Below are positions 1 through 12,295 of a stretch of DNA of 64,000 bases, in pieces (position 1 is the first letter of the stretch; every line of letters begins with the position of its first letter). This stretch comes from Absidia repens (Eukaryota; Mucoromycota; Mucoromycetes; Mucorales; Cunninghamellaceae). The translations under genes and the position numbers were made by a program. The notes under the pieces are model-generated. The model did no database searches, was not told the DNA's origin, and saw only the letters and a program-made list of their open reading frames with translations. Location: positions 930,001 through 994,000 of the forward strand of contig MCGE01000005.1 of assembly GCA_002105175.1 (NCBI GenBank). Direction: 5' to 3'.

Positions 1-78
1 TTGCATCGTCTTATCCCACATGAGATTAGCATCGCTGAAATACGCTTCTAAAGTGTTTGCGATTTTCTTCTGATCCAT
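1..78 (-). CDS. La-motif protein, N-terminal fragment (runs off the window)
   Basis: An ATG at 76-78 on the minus strand opens a frame of 26 codons that continues past the window edge. The residues include the block EAYFSDANL followed by W-D-K. This is the start of a La motif (typically Q-x-E-[FY]-Y-F-S-D-x-N-L-x-x-D-x-[FY]), the RNA 3'-end binding winged helix found in La/Lhp1 and in La-related proteins. The motif begins only about ten residues from the start, as in genuine La proteins, but too little is visible to separate La from a LARP. The gene is divergent from the Rab prenyltransferase gene, with 147 bp between the two start codons. Family: fairly sure; subfamily: unknown. Confidence 0.6.
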   Translation of the reverse strand, partial: MDQKKIANTLEAYFSDANLMWDKTMQ

Positions 79-225
79 GGTTTCAAAGAAAAAGGGAGAT
101 TGGGGGGACATCCACGCTTTTCAAAATCCAAAATATCGCTCGGCGGGATTTCAATTGGAGCTTTATTTTTTAACGCCTGCCCAGCCCATTCCCTTTTTTT
201 TTTTTTTTTTTTAATCTATATTAAC
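79..225. promoter_or_regulatory. Short divergent intergenic region between La-motif gene and BET2
   Basis: Only 147 bp separate the two divergent ATGs, so promoter and 5' leaders of both genes must lie here. The segment ends in a run of about 20 T just before the BET2 start, which is common upstream of fungal start codons. No specific factor site is claimed. Confidence 0.4.
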
Positions 226-1530
226 ATGGCTGCCACAACGAACGAACCTGCTTTGAACGAACTGCTGATACCTTTGCATGTAAAATACATACAGTCACTG
301 GATAATAGAAAAGAAGATTTGGAATATTGGCTCACTGAACATTTACGTGTCAATGGTCTTTACTGGGGGTTGACTGCTTTAGATTTGATGAACCATGTGG
401 AGGCTCTGCCAAAGGATGAAGTGGTGGCCTACATTAAAAGTACACAACATGAAGACGGTGGTTTTGGTGGTCACTTGCATCACGATTCGCATATATTATA
501 TACTCTTTCTGCGATTCAAGTCTTGGTAACTTTGGATGCCCTGGATGCTATTGACGTGAATAAGGCAGTCGAATGTAAGTCATGTACTGTGTACTCACTG
601 TATACCTTGCTTGGTCTTTCCCGCGCCCGTCCCTTCCCTTTGCCTTGAAAAAAAAAATTACTAACTATTTTTCTTCCTTTTTTTTTTATTTGCATAGATG
701 TATCTGGTTTACAAAACCAAGATGGATCATTTTGTGGTGACAAATGGGGCGAATTGGATTCAAGGTTCTCTTATATCGCATTGTCTGCACTATCATTACT
801 GAAGCGATTGGATACCATTGATGTACCCAAAGCAGTGGAATGGATCCTTTTATGCAAAAATTATGATGGTGGGTTTGGAAATCGTCCAGGAAGTGAATCC
901 CACGCTGCTCAGATCTTTTGTTGCCTTGGTGCGCTGGCTATTACAAAGGCACTTCATCATGTAGACGTGGACTTGCTCTCCTGGTGGCTCTGTGAACGAC
1001 AGTTGAAAAATGGTGGATTGAATGGTCGACCCGAAAAATTGGAAGACGTAAGCTGACAATATGGGAAGCGCAAAAAGGGAAGGGAAAAGAATTCACAAAT
1101 AGTGTATATTAATCGTTATTAATTTTTTACTCGATAGGTATGTTATTCGTGGTGGGTACTTTCATCACTTTCTATTCTCGGTCGTGTACATTGGATTGAT
1201 AAGGACAAGTTGATTGCATTTATTCTATCAGCACAGGTAAGGAAAATGGTGCCATTTTTATATGACAGCGGGTGTTTGATAGTGGACGTCGAACGTGATA
1301 GGATGGTTCTTTAACACGGGAATTTTTTTTTTTGGTTTTTTTTTTTTTGTGGCATGGAATCATAGGATCCCGAGCAAGGTGGTATCTCAGATCGACCTGG
1401 CGATATGGCTGATGTTTTCCATACTGTGTTTGGTGTGGCTGGCTTGTCATTATTAGGATATCCTGGACTCAAGCAAGTAGACCCTGTCTATTGTATGCCA
1501 ACTTATGTTATAGATAGATTAGAACTTTAG
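226..1530 (+). CDS. BET2: Rab geranylgeranyltransferase (type II) beta subunit
   Basis: Catalytic beta subunit of the enzyme that attaches geranylgeranyl to C-terminal cysteines of Rab GTPases presented by the escort protein, in the cytosol. Four exons (226-574, 698-1047, 1138-1236, 1366-1530) give 320 residues, the normal family length. The prenyltransferase repeats are clear ([61 protein letters not shown]). The zinc ligands fall at D233, C235 and H285. GSESHA and the absence of farnesyltransferase-type features favour the type II enzyme over FTase or GGTase-I beta. An in-frame ATG at 100 exists, but the family starts at the 226 ATG and the intervening codons read through a poly-T tract. 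Introns are 90-129 nt. The downstream region to 3247 carries no other gene. Identity is secure. Confidence 0.95.
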
Positions 1531-3247
1531 GATAGCCAATATATATCTCTTTCTTCCGAAATAAATTGAAAAAAAGGTCTCCATTTTGATCATCTCTTTA
1601 TTAGTATTGAAACTGCATATAACGTTGATTCGAGGTCAAGAACGAATTTGTTTGATTGTTTGATAAAAGTGTTTGTTAATCGCAGGAAATGATATTCTGA
1701 TAAATCTTATATATTTAATTTGTACTTGTTTAATATTTTATTATTTCTGTAAATAGGAATAACATTTTATGTGGTTTATCCAACGTCGATCTGTATGTAT
1801 TCAGCATTCACCTGTATTAAAGCAGGTATATTGTTATCCATATTATTATACTATTCATTTATATAGCTATACCACACATATTATATATACTATTATCCTT
1901 TCAGATATATTGTTAGACGACGCATACATTATATATATAGTTATCCGTTTAGATATGTTGTGATATCATTCCTATTCATCTATACAATAGGGACCCGTAA
2001 TAAAGACATCGCCGGAAAAATGAAATTGTATCATTATTCTGATTTGCGTATCCTTGTTAATTACATATAGAAAACAGCGGTCTTTTGACCCTTTTCTTCG
2101 TTTTTGTTTTTTCATCGAAATCATAAAGGGGTATCAGAACTGCAGTTTAGCGAGAGGCCACAAAAAAAAAATGTTTCAGATTCCGTCCACGTGAATTTAT
2201 TTTCTCCCAATTTTTAATTTTTTCCGCTCCTTTTTTTCTTTTTCGTTTTATTTCTTCTTTTTTTTCGTCATTGTAACTTCTATGGGCCTATGTTGGACCT
2301 AGAATAGAGTCAGGATTAGTTTAGAAGGGTTTTCCTTTCATTTTGAATACTGGATTTTGGACGACCATTAGTTGACTTTTTGAAGTCTTCTTTAGATTAG
2401 TTTAATGTTACTTTCCTTCACAGCTTCTATCTACTCTGAATAAAATATGTCTCTTTTTGCTTGCTTTAATGAAAAATGTCCCATTAATCTCTCTCACGTT
2501 CTTGCACAATAGATCCCTTTTTTTCTACCATCACCATTCTTTATTAGTGTTGACCGATGTATGTTTCAGTAAAAGATGTCCATTTACAGTCATTTTCACT
2601 TCTTGTCTGTCTTGTACAGTATATTAAATCATTTTTACAATTGTCGCTTTAGTTTAGTTGTGACTATCCATCAGTCCCTCCACCCCCTTCCAGTAATCTC
2701 CTTCATATTCTCCTCTCCCCAATAGATCACCTGTAGGGTGCTTTTGATGTGTGTTGCTGGCGTGGGTTACATCTGAGGAATGTCGTTAGGCAATATTATT
2801 ATTTTTATTGTGTTTTTCCAGTATTCAAGGCTTCCAAAGATTATGGTATAATAAGACAAAATGGGAAATGCCAAGCTATAATTTATATTTTGGCGAGCAG
2901 TATAACTTGCTAGGCATTATATCAAGAACATTTATTTATTTATTACTTTCTAGAAGATCACTGAAGAGTTATATACGTATGAAATTTTCTGCGATGTACA
3001 TAAAAGTGAAAATGATAGATAAACAAGCGATATCACGCTAATGATGATAACGAAAAGTCAAGGGTCAATTTTTGTGATAGTCTGATGAAGATGCTTTTTT
3101 TTTATTTGATTGATTTGGTAGAGGGGAATGTATAAAATATAAAAGAATGTGAAAAACATGTCTAATGTACAAAATAAAATAAATAAACTAAGGGATAATG
3201 ATGATAATGATAATGATGATGATAAATATATGAGGATGACTAGTACA
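1531..3247. other. Intergenic stretch with one dispersed repeat copy
   Basis: Between the stop codons of BET2 (+) and RPF1 (-). AT-rich, with short TATA-type tracts at 1830-1970. Bases about 2185-2520 hold a plus-strand copy of dispersed repeat family A (listed separately). Bases 2780-3060 contain short open frames without recognisable similarity or codon signal. No gene is supported. Confidence 0.5.
2185..2520 (+). repeat. Dispersed repeat family A, copy A1
   Basis: Matches the other family A copies in order: a CCACGTG-containing edge, a pyrimidine-rich tract, a core around AGAATAGAGTCAGGATTAGT, then TTAGAAGGGTTTT, CTTTCATTTTG, and a box TCTGAATAAAATATGTCTC at about 2436. About 20 core bases between TTTT and CTTTCATTTTG are missing relative to copy A2. 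There is no open reading frame shared between copies. Confidence 0.6.
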
Positions 3248-4581
3248 CTACAAGAAAAATCGTTTTCGGCTAGTTTCCATTTCAGGCTTGAAGAACCATT
3301 CATATTCACCATCCCGCTTGTATGTTCCTTTTTGCAGCCATTTTAATTTAAGTGTAAACTTGGGACCCAGTTCTTGTAATCCAACCTTTTCAGTGTCTCT
3401 AAAAACATAGCCTAGAATGAAAAAATCAATCAATGAGTATTCATATAGCAATCACTATCGGGGGGGGTTTGTTATTGTTGTTGTTGTTGTTTGCAGATGG
3501 GTAGGGTAACAGACTTACGATGACGGCGTACAAATATAAAATCACGTTGATTGTGGAAAGTCACCACTTGTCTACCTTGGAATTCTGGTAACTGAGGAAA
3601 CAATGCTTGGAACATACGACCAACGGTGTGACCCAATCTGGTATTGAAGTTGTTGAGGATGATTTCCGGATTGTGAGCTGTAACAACACCGTGTCCCTAA
3701 GTTCAAAGAAAACAAAATCAATAGAATCAATGTACATTATCACCATGTTGTTGAGATACTAGTCATCTGCTTTTGTTTGTTTCTTACACTGATTTTTTTT
3801 GAAGGAATAAAGCTAGTCAACTTGAAGTAAGCCGTAGGGCCATCAGGTAAATGAATCAAAGTAATCGCATCTATAAAGACAAAAACGACACTAGTCAATT
3901 GATAACGTTCTATTTATCCTGGTCTATACATAACATACTTGGAGTTTTCTTATCTTCATTGACAATCAACATATCAGTAAATCCTTTGTCGATAGCCACC
4001 TTGATAATTTGACGTATTTCATGGTTGGAGCCTCGTTTTGCAAACTGAGCATCAGGGAACATGGACACCAATTCGGCGCAAAATTCGTAGCACACCTATC
4101 ATAAAGAGAATAGGAATAATAGGAATCAAATCAGATCTATGATCTAACAATTCCATTATATCGTTGTGTAATCCGCTTACCTTGGAACAGCGTTTACTTG
4201 TGGTTACTACAACCTTGGATTTTGTTCCCGTAAAGTAGCTGGCCAAACCATCGAGAGCTTCGTCCTGTGCCACTTCATCATCGTCATCAGCCATAGTGTC
4301 GTCCTTTTCTCGAGTGTTGTCCAACGTCTTGGGTACATTTTCTCGTAACCGTTTCTAAGAAATAAGAAAAAATGGAATCAGTAACGAAGGATCTATCTTT
4401 TTTCTGCGAGAGGATGATCAATTTTTACCTCTTTCAGTTCAGGGTTTTTTTCTTCATCCTTGGCCAGTTGCTTTCGTCTATCTGACTTTGCTTTAATTTT
4501 TTCTTTACGTAATTTGTGATAAAGATTTTCACGTTTGTGTTTGTTTTTGATATCGGAGGGTAAGACAGTCGCTTTCGGCAT
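3248..4581 (-). CDS. RPF1: Ribosome production factor 1 (Brix domain, 60S assembly)
   Basis: Nucleolar Brix-domain protein of early 60S biogenesis, acting in 27S pre-rRNA processing. Six exons (4581-4429, 4354-4181, 4095-3939, 3870-3788, 3696-3519, 3411-3248) join in frame to 302 residues, the expected size. A Lys-rich N terminus is followed by the Brix fold: [97 protein letters not shown] and [18 protein letters not shown] are highly characteristic. It ends in the typical ETSRKRFFL. An in-frame ATG five codons upstream (4596) is the alternative start. The fold is shared with Rpf2, Imp4, Ssf1 and Brx1, but the C-terminal [19 protein letters not shown] block is specific for Rpf1. Confidence 0.95.
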
Positions 4582-5703
4582 AATGGAGTGGATCAAAAGT
4601 GAAAAACAAGGAAAGAAAAAAAAAAAAAAAAAAAAAAAAAGAGGCGAAGAAAAAAAAATTTGCAGCCACCGGCGGTATTTGAAAGTTTGAACTGCTTTGC
4701 TGGTAGAAAGTACATACAGTAAAACAAACTGATGGTGGAAGCTACCATATTAGAGTAACTAGAATAAACCTCGCAGTGTAACCAATATATTAAATCAAGC
4801 AAAGTCCTTTAATTGTTACTTTATTTTCCACATGACTGTTTGAGCTGCTGATAAAGCACGTCACCGATTTTCACCATGCAAATGATCAACTCGAGCTCTT
4901 TTTTTTTTTTCTTAACCTTTCTGATGCTTTTTTAGATACATTGTAGTGCAATGATGATGTATATTATGTGCTAACGAGAATCTTTAATGAGTGGGGAAGT
5001 TCAGGTACGCATATCTGTCACTTGCAGACTTCAAGTCCTAAGTTTAGCGGTGCTTGAAACAGTTGCCTGAGTGGTTTTACATTAAATAGCTTTGTTTATA
5101 TTACGGGCGTGCGTGATTACATTGATGATGAACAAGAAACGGTCCCAGGAGACTCAATCGAAGTATCACAAAACATATATATAAATTGTTTCAATCAGGA
5201 TAGCAAACGACAAAAAAAAAAAAAAAAAAAAAGGATTCGAGTTATTGACAAGTGCAGGCAAATCAGTTATTTTTTTATTTATTTTGTTTCAGCTTTTTGT
5301 TTCTTTTGTTTCTTGTTAGAATCATAGTAAACTATTTCTTTTATGTTCAGTACATAGAATCTTTAAAAATCTTAGTCATGCTTTTATCATCAGGTAGTGT
5401 GTTACCCCTGAACATGTCAAAAATAATGCTCGACCTAATGATATTAATGAGGCGAATATATTATGTAGCTTTTTTGGACTTAAAATAAAACTAGGAGTGG
5501 ATATGACAATCAAAAGATGATGGAAGAATCAAACTTTGTTTTTTATTTTGTTGTTGTTTGCCGAAACTAGGCCTTATTTTCTTTTTCATATAAATATGAA
5601 TGAAACTGTTTCCATTTTCCTTTTCTTTTTCATATATATACCATATATTATTTGAACGCCGCCGCGCAATCTGGTGTGTATTTCTTTTTCTACATACAGT
5701 ACA
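4582..5703. other. Intergenic region between divergent RPF1 and PPN1
   Basis: About 1.1 kb separating two divergent start codons; promoters of both genes should be here. It contains several poly-A/T runs (4615-4640, 5212-5232). Short open frames at 5109-5488 show no recognised similarity. Nothing else is supported. Confidence 0.4.
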
Positions 5704-7501
5704 ATGAAAATGACTTATTCCTCTCATATCTTTTACCTATTTATGATTGTCATGTCCATTTCAATGTGGTATTTTATTTTATTTCCTATTGAGCGTCATG
5801 CCTTACAAAACATATCAGCATTCTCTTGGCGTTGGTGGGGTAGACCTTCCGAACCGCCACCAAGGCGTTTTGGTTATTTTTTGCACATCACTGATTTGCA
5901 TGTAAGAAATTCCGCTAAAAAAATATTGAGGAAACTTGACTGTAACTAATCATTTTTTATTTTTTTAGATTGACGAATCATATTTACCAGGCGCAACAAT
6001 AGAATCGGATTGTCATAGGGCACCAAAGTCTTATCAGCTACAAAGATCATCACCATCGTCATCATCATCTTTTTCATCAATAGCTTTGGCTGGCAATCTC
6101 GGGTCGCCAGGGCAGCATTGTGACAGTCCAATTGAATTGGCGCAACAAACTCTAAACTGGATCAAAAAGGAATGGAAACATAAGTTAGATTTTGTCGTAT
6201 GGACAGGTGACAATGCGAGGTACATAAGAAACATTACAATACCATGTTCATGTGTATGATATGATAATCCCGTTCCCGATTCACTGATTTTTTTTTCTAA
6301 AAATAGACATGACTGGGATGATCAACGAAAAAGAAAACGAAAGCATATTTTCAAATTGAATGAAAAAGTTCAAGAAATGATGGTGGAAACATTTTGGCCT
6401 ACAGCACAAGATCCTCGACATATTCCATTGGTACCAGCCATTGGTAATAACGATGTCCACCCGCACAACTATATCGGAGGAAATGATGATGATCATGGTA
6501 TTTTATCATTTTATTCCCAATTATGGCACAATTGGATTCCACAGGATCAGCAGCCTACTTTCCAAGCAGGGGGTTATTTTGCCGTTAACGTGGGTAGACA
6601 GCTTCGGGTGATTTCTCTCAACACCATGTACTTTTACTCAAAAAACGATGCCGTACGTGGGTGCCACAAGCCTGGATTGGCTCAACGTCATATGCAATGG
6701 TTTGAACAGCAATTAGCGAAAGCAAGAAGCGAATCCTTCAAGGTATATGTCATGGGACATGTTCCCCCTTCTCCTCGAGATTATCGCCGCACTTGTTTTA
6801 AAGATTACACTCGTATTTCTGCCGCTTACACAGATGTCGTGAAAGGTCATTTTTTCGGACATTTAAATATGGATCATTTTTTGATGTATGATGGACGGGA
6901 AAATCAACTTCAATTTTCGACTGCCAATTTATCGTCATCATCCATCCCTGGTAGTCCTGAAGATGATGGTTATATGTGTATCAATAGGAACATTGACAAA
7001 TATGTGGATTGGCTAAGGGATATGTATTCCTCTATCGATCCCCCTTCCCAAAACGAACGCGCACCAATAAATGAAACGCCGCTCGTGGTGATCCAAGTGT
7101 CTCCTTCTGTCTTGCCTGTCTACTTGCCAGCCATTCGCATTTATCGATACGAAATCAATGATCAAGATGACAATCAAGTTTACTATCCAGGCACGTCAAC
7201 AGAATATGAACAAACCGATAATCCCCCTCTGCCTCATGGAACATTATTAAGTTACAAACAATTTTATGCCAATATCACTGAATGGGAAAACCCGGACCGT
7301 GGCCCATTAGAATACCAATTGGAATACGACACTCAGGATGCCTATGGGTTAGACGATTTAACTGTCGACACTTACTACCAATTTGCAAAAGACATGATGG
7401 GTTCTGAAGATGGTGATAGCAGTCAGTCTCAAGGAAAAGATTTATGGAAAAAGTTTATTCAAAATATGTTTGTGCAGACAATGAATGATGACCTTACGTA
7501 A
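5704..7501 (+). CDS. PPN1: Vacuolar endopolyphosphatase (calcineurin-like metallophosphatase)
   Basis: Cleaves long-chain inorganic polyphosphate in the vacuole; in yeast it is a type II membrane protein matured by proteolysis. Three exons (5704-5901, 5969-6219, 6307-7501) give 547 residues. A hydrophobic segment at about residues 7-28 is the signal anchor. The dinuclear metal-site blocks are all present in order: HITDLH (61-66), GDNAR-HD (146-152), GNND (196-199), GHVPP (300-304) and GHFFGHLNMDHF (330-341). WTGDNARHD and GHLNMDHF separate endopolyphosphatases from acid sphingomyelinase-like relatives. A Ser-rich insert (about residues 90-105) interrupts the start of the domain. An in-frame ATG ten codons upstream (5674) is an alternative start. 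No polybasic C-terminal tail of yeast Ppn1 type is seen. Function by homology is secure; the C-terminal processing site is not visible. Confidence 0.92.
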
Positions 7502-10060
7502 TAAAGTATCACTTTATATTCTATATATATATATATTTATAAGCTATATAATAACCTAGTATTCTTATAGTTTGACAATATTCTAATTATGAAATGTTAG
7601 TGGATCTTCATATATCAGGGTTTTCCAATACTGAGCAGTCCTGAAAAAAAAAATCACAACCACAGTGAATGTTTCCAATCCCGCCCATCTCGATTTTATT
7701 TTCCTCCAGCCTTTTTTTTTTCCTCCCTCTTTCTTTTTTATTTTCTTTGTTTCTTCCTTCCTTTTTTTTCTCCGCCATTCAACTTCCATGAGGTTATGTT
7801 GGACTTAGAATAGAGTCAGGACTAGTTTAGAGGGGTTTTCAGAACAGGGTTTACAACGTGCATGGGGAAACCCTTTCATTTTGGATTCAGAATTTAGGAC
7901 CCACCATTAGGTTGCTATTAGTGTCTTCATTAGCTTAGTTAAGTGTCAGTTTGCCCATATTTGTATACATATCTGAATAAAGTATGTCTTTTTTATTTGC
8001 TTCAATTAAAAAAGGTTTCATTAGTCTCTCTCATGTCTTGTTCAATAAATCCCTGGTTTATTGCCAGCGCCCTTTTTGATTATTGTTTGCCATTGATGTG
8101 CTTCCATAAAAAGTGTCCCTTTAGTATTTTTCGTTCTTTGTATAGTACATATATTTCTTTTATAATAATCCCTTTATACTAGTATTGACCATTCTTCAAA
8201 TCTCACAGTAGTTCTCCTCCCATGCTACCTTTATTAGATCCCCTTGCTATGATGAACCACTTTTCTTTAGTTTTAGTATCTACTAATATGCGTCAATAAA
8301 ATATGTCTTTCTCTTAATATTTCCTGATCCATTTGGTGGTGATAAATATCACTGTTACAGCTGTTTTTAGTGTCCTACCAAATACTTGCTTTCTAGCTCT
8401 CCCACTATGACTATATCCTCCCTCCCCCTAAAAACCCAAGGACTGGTCACTAGTCTTAGATCATTTAATTCTCGCTCGACCAATCAAATAAATATATAAC
8501 GTACTATGCTGTAGTAACCGCTATAGTATTTTCATCGCTTTCTGATTTATCTAAGCTGAGCTATATTGCACATCCCATTGTCTGGCAACTGACTTCGCTT
8601 TCTTTGGCGACTCATTTTTCCTCTTTCAAATAAAAAAAAATCCCACAAATGGTTTCTTATTCTCATCAAATCCTCTAGATATTATATCTTCATTTCTACT
8701 TTTACATACAAATATTATTATTATTAACTTTTTTTTGACTTCAAATCATCATTTACATATTACTTCTCATTTATAGAGAAGCTACTCCTGAACGGACTTT
8801 GAAACGCTCAGTTATGATTCTATGCTTATCTTACTTTACCTACAAATAGTTGAAATTTTACCTTTAGAGCTCTTATGCTCACTTATTAAAACAACAAAAA
8901 AAAAAAATTCAGTGCCGAGGCTGATATATTGGGCCTTTTTCACAGTAAAAATCTATTACAAAAGCTACCAACGATATTGGCCGCGAATCAAATCTTAACT
9001 GACTACCGTTTATATTTTATCTTGCTTCTGGCTAAACCATCGTACCATTTTACTATCTCTATATTTGTATTCCATCAAAAGAAATAATTTTTATAAAAAG
9101 CTTTCGTAGACTTTGAAGTCCATATTGTATTTCAAAACCTCCATAGAAATAATTGTTCCTGGGCTGGCTTTGAATTCTTATTTTTTATTTTCCCTTTACA
9201 CTGGTTCTCACAAAAAAAAAAAAAAAACCAGAAAACCTACAAAACCTACAAGACCACTGCTTTGCTTACAGCCTATAATCATTATAGCCATAAATCGGAT
9301 ACTAATGAAATTAACCCAACAAGTCATAACAAAGCGCCTCTCGGCTGTACCTTTTTCCTTTCCAAAGTTTTATTCAGATTTCCGATATTTTATTACTGCA
9401 TTTTTTGTTTAGTTTTGCTTCTTTCTATTTTACTTTTATCTCTCTTCCGTTTGGTGTAGCTTTAGAGTTACACTCTTTCCCTTTTTCACCTGTTCCAATA
9501 TTCGTTCACATAGATTAGCAAATAAATATTGTAGAGCCAGTATAAAAATCTGTGCAATCTTTATTATTATATATTAAAAAGAAAATGGATCGTAAGAAAA
9601 CACAGCTATAGTAATTTTAATTTCACTCTTTTGGCCCTCCAACTTTTTTTTTTTCCTGACCCACCGCTGACGCCCTGTCCACCATAGGAGCCGTCCATCC
9701 TTTTTTTTCTCAATCGCTGCCCACTCATAGTGCCAAATCACAGAGTCTTCCATCCCATCCCATCAAAACCCACACTTCAGAAACCCCCCTGCCACCCAGT
9801 AGCTACATAATTAATGCTATTCTCAACTTTGCTCTTCAATATACCCCACCGCAACAAAATACACTGTAATAGTTGTTTTTTCACACAAGCACATCCCTGT
9901 TTTCTTTTCTGCACACAAACTTATATAAATTTGGCGGAAGAAGTATCCATAATACCCATCCGTTCCTTTTTCATGTATATATATAGACACACCTTTTTTT
10001 TTTCTATGCATATGTAATACAATTCAATGAAGCTCATAATGTAAACGTACAACAGAGATA
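7502..10060. other. Gene-poor stretch with dispersed repeat and AT-rich DNA
   Basis: After the PPN1 stop there is a family A repeat copy (7675-8060). From 8060 to about 10060 the DNA is AT-rich with scattered homopolymers and short frames that have no codon bias or recognisable domain. Bases 9640-9790 contain GTCCACCATAGG and CATCAAAACCCACACTTCAG, also seen in family C repeats, so this is probably a degraded relic of that family. No gene is supported. Confidence 0.45.
7675..8060 (+). repeat. Dispersed repeat family A, copy A2 (most complete plus-strand copy)
   Basis: Contains the whole family order: pyrimidine-rich tract, CATGAGGTTATGTTGGACTT, the core GTCAGGACTAGTTTAGAGGG, CATGGGGAAACCCTTTCATT, TTCATTAGCTTAGTTAAGTG, the box CTGAATAAAGTATGTCT at about 7973, and a 3' part resembling TCTCTCATGTCTTGTTCAAT. 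A second related box (CAATAAAATATGTCTTTC) follows at about 8296. Confidence 0.65.
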
Positions 10061-10069
10061 CTAAAATAT

Positions 10070-10760
10070 AATAAAAAGAACATATTTATTCAGTCGTAGA
10101 TACAAACGATGACAAACTATTACTAAACTAATGAGTGCTAATCTACTGTCGTTCCCAAATCCTTCATCCAAAATGAAAGCGTTTCCCCATGATGTTTGTT
10201 TTGCGTTTTTTAAAACGCCCCTACTTCAAGTTCTAACACTAACCCTAGATCACCAGTACCCCAATGAGTCTTGCCATCATATCATTCAGACTGTCATGAA
10301 GGGAAAAAAATAAAAAAGAAAGAAAAAGAGAGAGAGAGAAAAAAAGGGGGGCCAAAAAAAATAGAAATCAAAAACGCGGAGCCTGAATCATCCGGCTTTT
10401 TTTTTTTGTCAAAAAATCAATGCAAATAAAAAATTAAATGAAGGGGCAATCGCCATAATTACCATAGTGTATAACTCGTTTTATCTTCCAGTGGAAAGGC
10501 AGTTGCAACCGCTACATAATCAAACTCTAATCTCTCCGACGCCTTTCAAGTAAGCTATTATTTCAGCACACACAAAAAAAAACCACCCTATTGACGACGC
10601 GCTGAGCACGACGGTTGGGCCCCAAGGGGCTGTCCACCAATGTGCGAAATGGCGGAGGCTTTAATCCTATCCCATCAAAACCCACACTTTTAATAAAAAA
10701 AAACTGTGACACCCAATAAATCGAAAGTGTCGAGGATCGGCCTCTGACCACCCCTGACCT
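10070..10760 (-). repeat. Dispersed repeat family C, copy C1
   Basis: Minus-orientation copy related to 42890-43440 and 44395-44932. Shared blocks include AAAGCGTTTCCCCATGATGT (about 10168), CTTCAAGTTCTAACACTAAC, CCAATGAGTCTTGCCATCAT, the purine tract at 10310-10345, and the distal part GACGGTTGGGCCCCAAGGGG to CATCAAAACCCACACTTTTA (10610-10690) and GACACCCAATAAATCGAAAG. Non-coding. Confidence 0.6.
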
Positions 10761-10904
10761 CTGACCACCTCCTGACTTCTGACCATCTCTAACCTCTAAC
10801 CAGCAATTAAGGCTGGCCCTGATCCAAACCTTGGATCTCATATCACTTTCTACCTCTTCTCCTGCCTCGCCTCGCCTCCGACCAACCTTATTTTCTTATT
10901 TTAT

Positions 10905-11399
10905 TTTATTTTAGTATAAATAGCCCAACTTTTTATTATTATCCTTTTCTTTTCTCTTTAGTTTTTTTTTATCAGTTTTCTCAATTAACAAATACAACTT
11001 AGTACAAAGGTTATTACACCACCAAATTATCTACTGTTTCTATTGGATCATAGAAACCTCCTTTTATTATTGACTAGAAGTCCTTTTTTATTTTTACTGT
11101 GTGTTATACACTTATTTTATTAAACCAACGAAGGTCAATACTTTTTATTTTTATTTTATTTTACTTTTCCAAGTTTATTTTTTATAAACTTTCTCTACAG
11201 TTGAACTTTATCTACAAAAGTTCTGGTGCTCACTACTCTCAATTCTATTTTTGTCCGATTCAGGAACAATATAATTCAAATTCCGCCCAAGGAACAAATT
11301 TATTTTCAAATCTCTAAACGATCAAAGCTACACCAAAGGATCACTCAAGACATCCTAATCAACTCTGTTACAAGCTTTATACTCACTTTAGCCGTAACA
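10905..11399 (+). repeat. LTR-like module 1
   Basis: About 490 bp that recurs almost intact about 830 bp downstream. It starts near a TATA-like AGTATAAATAGCC, contains AAAGTTCTGGTGCTCACT at 11217-11234, and ends in TTAGCCGTAACA (11388-11399). A further near-copy of that end (TTTAGCCGCAACA) lies at 11469-11481. The TATA-like box, the fixed 3' end finishing in CA and the repetition suggest a solo long terminal repeat of a Ty3/Gypsy-type retroelement, but no internal coding region or primer-binding site is present. Confidence 0.5.
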
Positions 11400-11494
11400 T
11401 ACTTACTATTTACTTACAGAAAACTTATAAAACAACAAAAACACAATCAGTTGGACTAAAAACACAAATTTAGCCGCAACACTGTTGTCGAAGG

Positions 11495-11560
11495 CATCGA
11501 TGCCAACAATAACATCGACAACAACAACAATAACATCGACAACAACAACAACAACATCAA
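11495..11560. repeat. CAA-type microsatellite
   Basis: Imperfect repeats of AAC/ACA with interspersed ATCGAC, between LTR-like modules 1 and 2. This gives short low-complexity open frames on the minus strand that are not genes. Confidence 0.6.
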
Positions 11561-11629
11561 CGACACCGCTAGCCTCATTGCTGCGGATCTTTTCAACATA
11601 AACCAGCTGATTGGTTGGGGCCTTACAGA

Positions 11630-12269
11630 TGTGTAACCTTGAAAATGAAATGCTTCCATCAATGAAACCACAAAAAAAATAGAAAATACACAAAAACCGA
11701 AAAACACAAATAGAACCCTTACATCAATTATAATTATTTAGTATAAATATCGCAACTTTTTATTATTATCCTTTTCTTTTCTTTTCTCTTTAGTTTTTTT
11801 TTCAGTTTTCTCATTATATCAAATAAAACTTAGTACAAAGGTTCTTTTAACCACCAATTTATCTACTGTTTCTACTGGATCATAGAAACCTCTTTTATTT
11901 TTGACTACAAGTCCTCTTTTTATTTTATTTTTACTGTGTGTTATACACTTATTTTTATTGAACCAACAAAGGTCAATACTTTTCTTTTTTATTTTATTTT
12001 ACTTTTCCAAGTTTATTTTTTATAAACTTTCTCTACAGTTGGACTTTATCTACAAAAGTTCTGGTGCTCACTACTCTATATTCTATTTTTGTTCAAATCA
12101 GGAACAAGTTATTTCAAATTCCGTCCAAGGAACAAATTTATTTTCAAGCTCTAACAAGCAAAAACTATACTAAAGGATAACTCAAGACATCCTATTCAAC
12201 CCAGAAAAACATAAAAACCTACAAAAACACTACTCTGTTACAAGCTTCTTACCCAAATTAGCCGTAACA
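11630..12269 (+). repeat. LTR-like module 2
   Basis: Direct repeat of module 1: AGTATAAATATCGCAACTTT at about 11740, the shared block through TTTCTCTACAGTTGGACTTT, AAAGTTCTGGTGCTCACT at 12055-12072, and the terminal ATTAGCCGTAACA ending at 12269. Its likely 5' edge (TGTGTAACCTTGAAAAT at about 11630) resembles that of module 3. Confidence 0.5.
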
Positions 12270-12295
12270 CTGTCAAATATTTTCACAAATACAAT

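Noticed and set aside
100..225. N-terminal extension of BET2 from the ATG at 100
   Set aside because: The extension reads through a poly-T tract (Phe run) and is absent from the family; the next ATG gives the expected start and the divergent promoter would otherwise be only about 20 bp.
9113..9459. Open frames of 65-99 codons
   Set aside because: Low-complexity Phe/Leu/Lys composition, no domain, no splice context.
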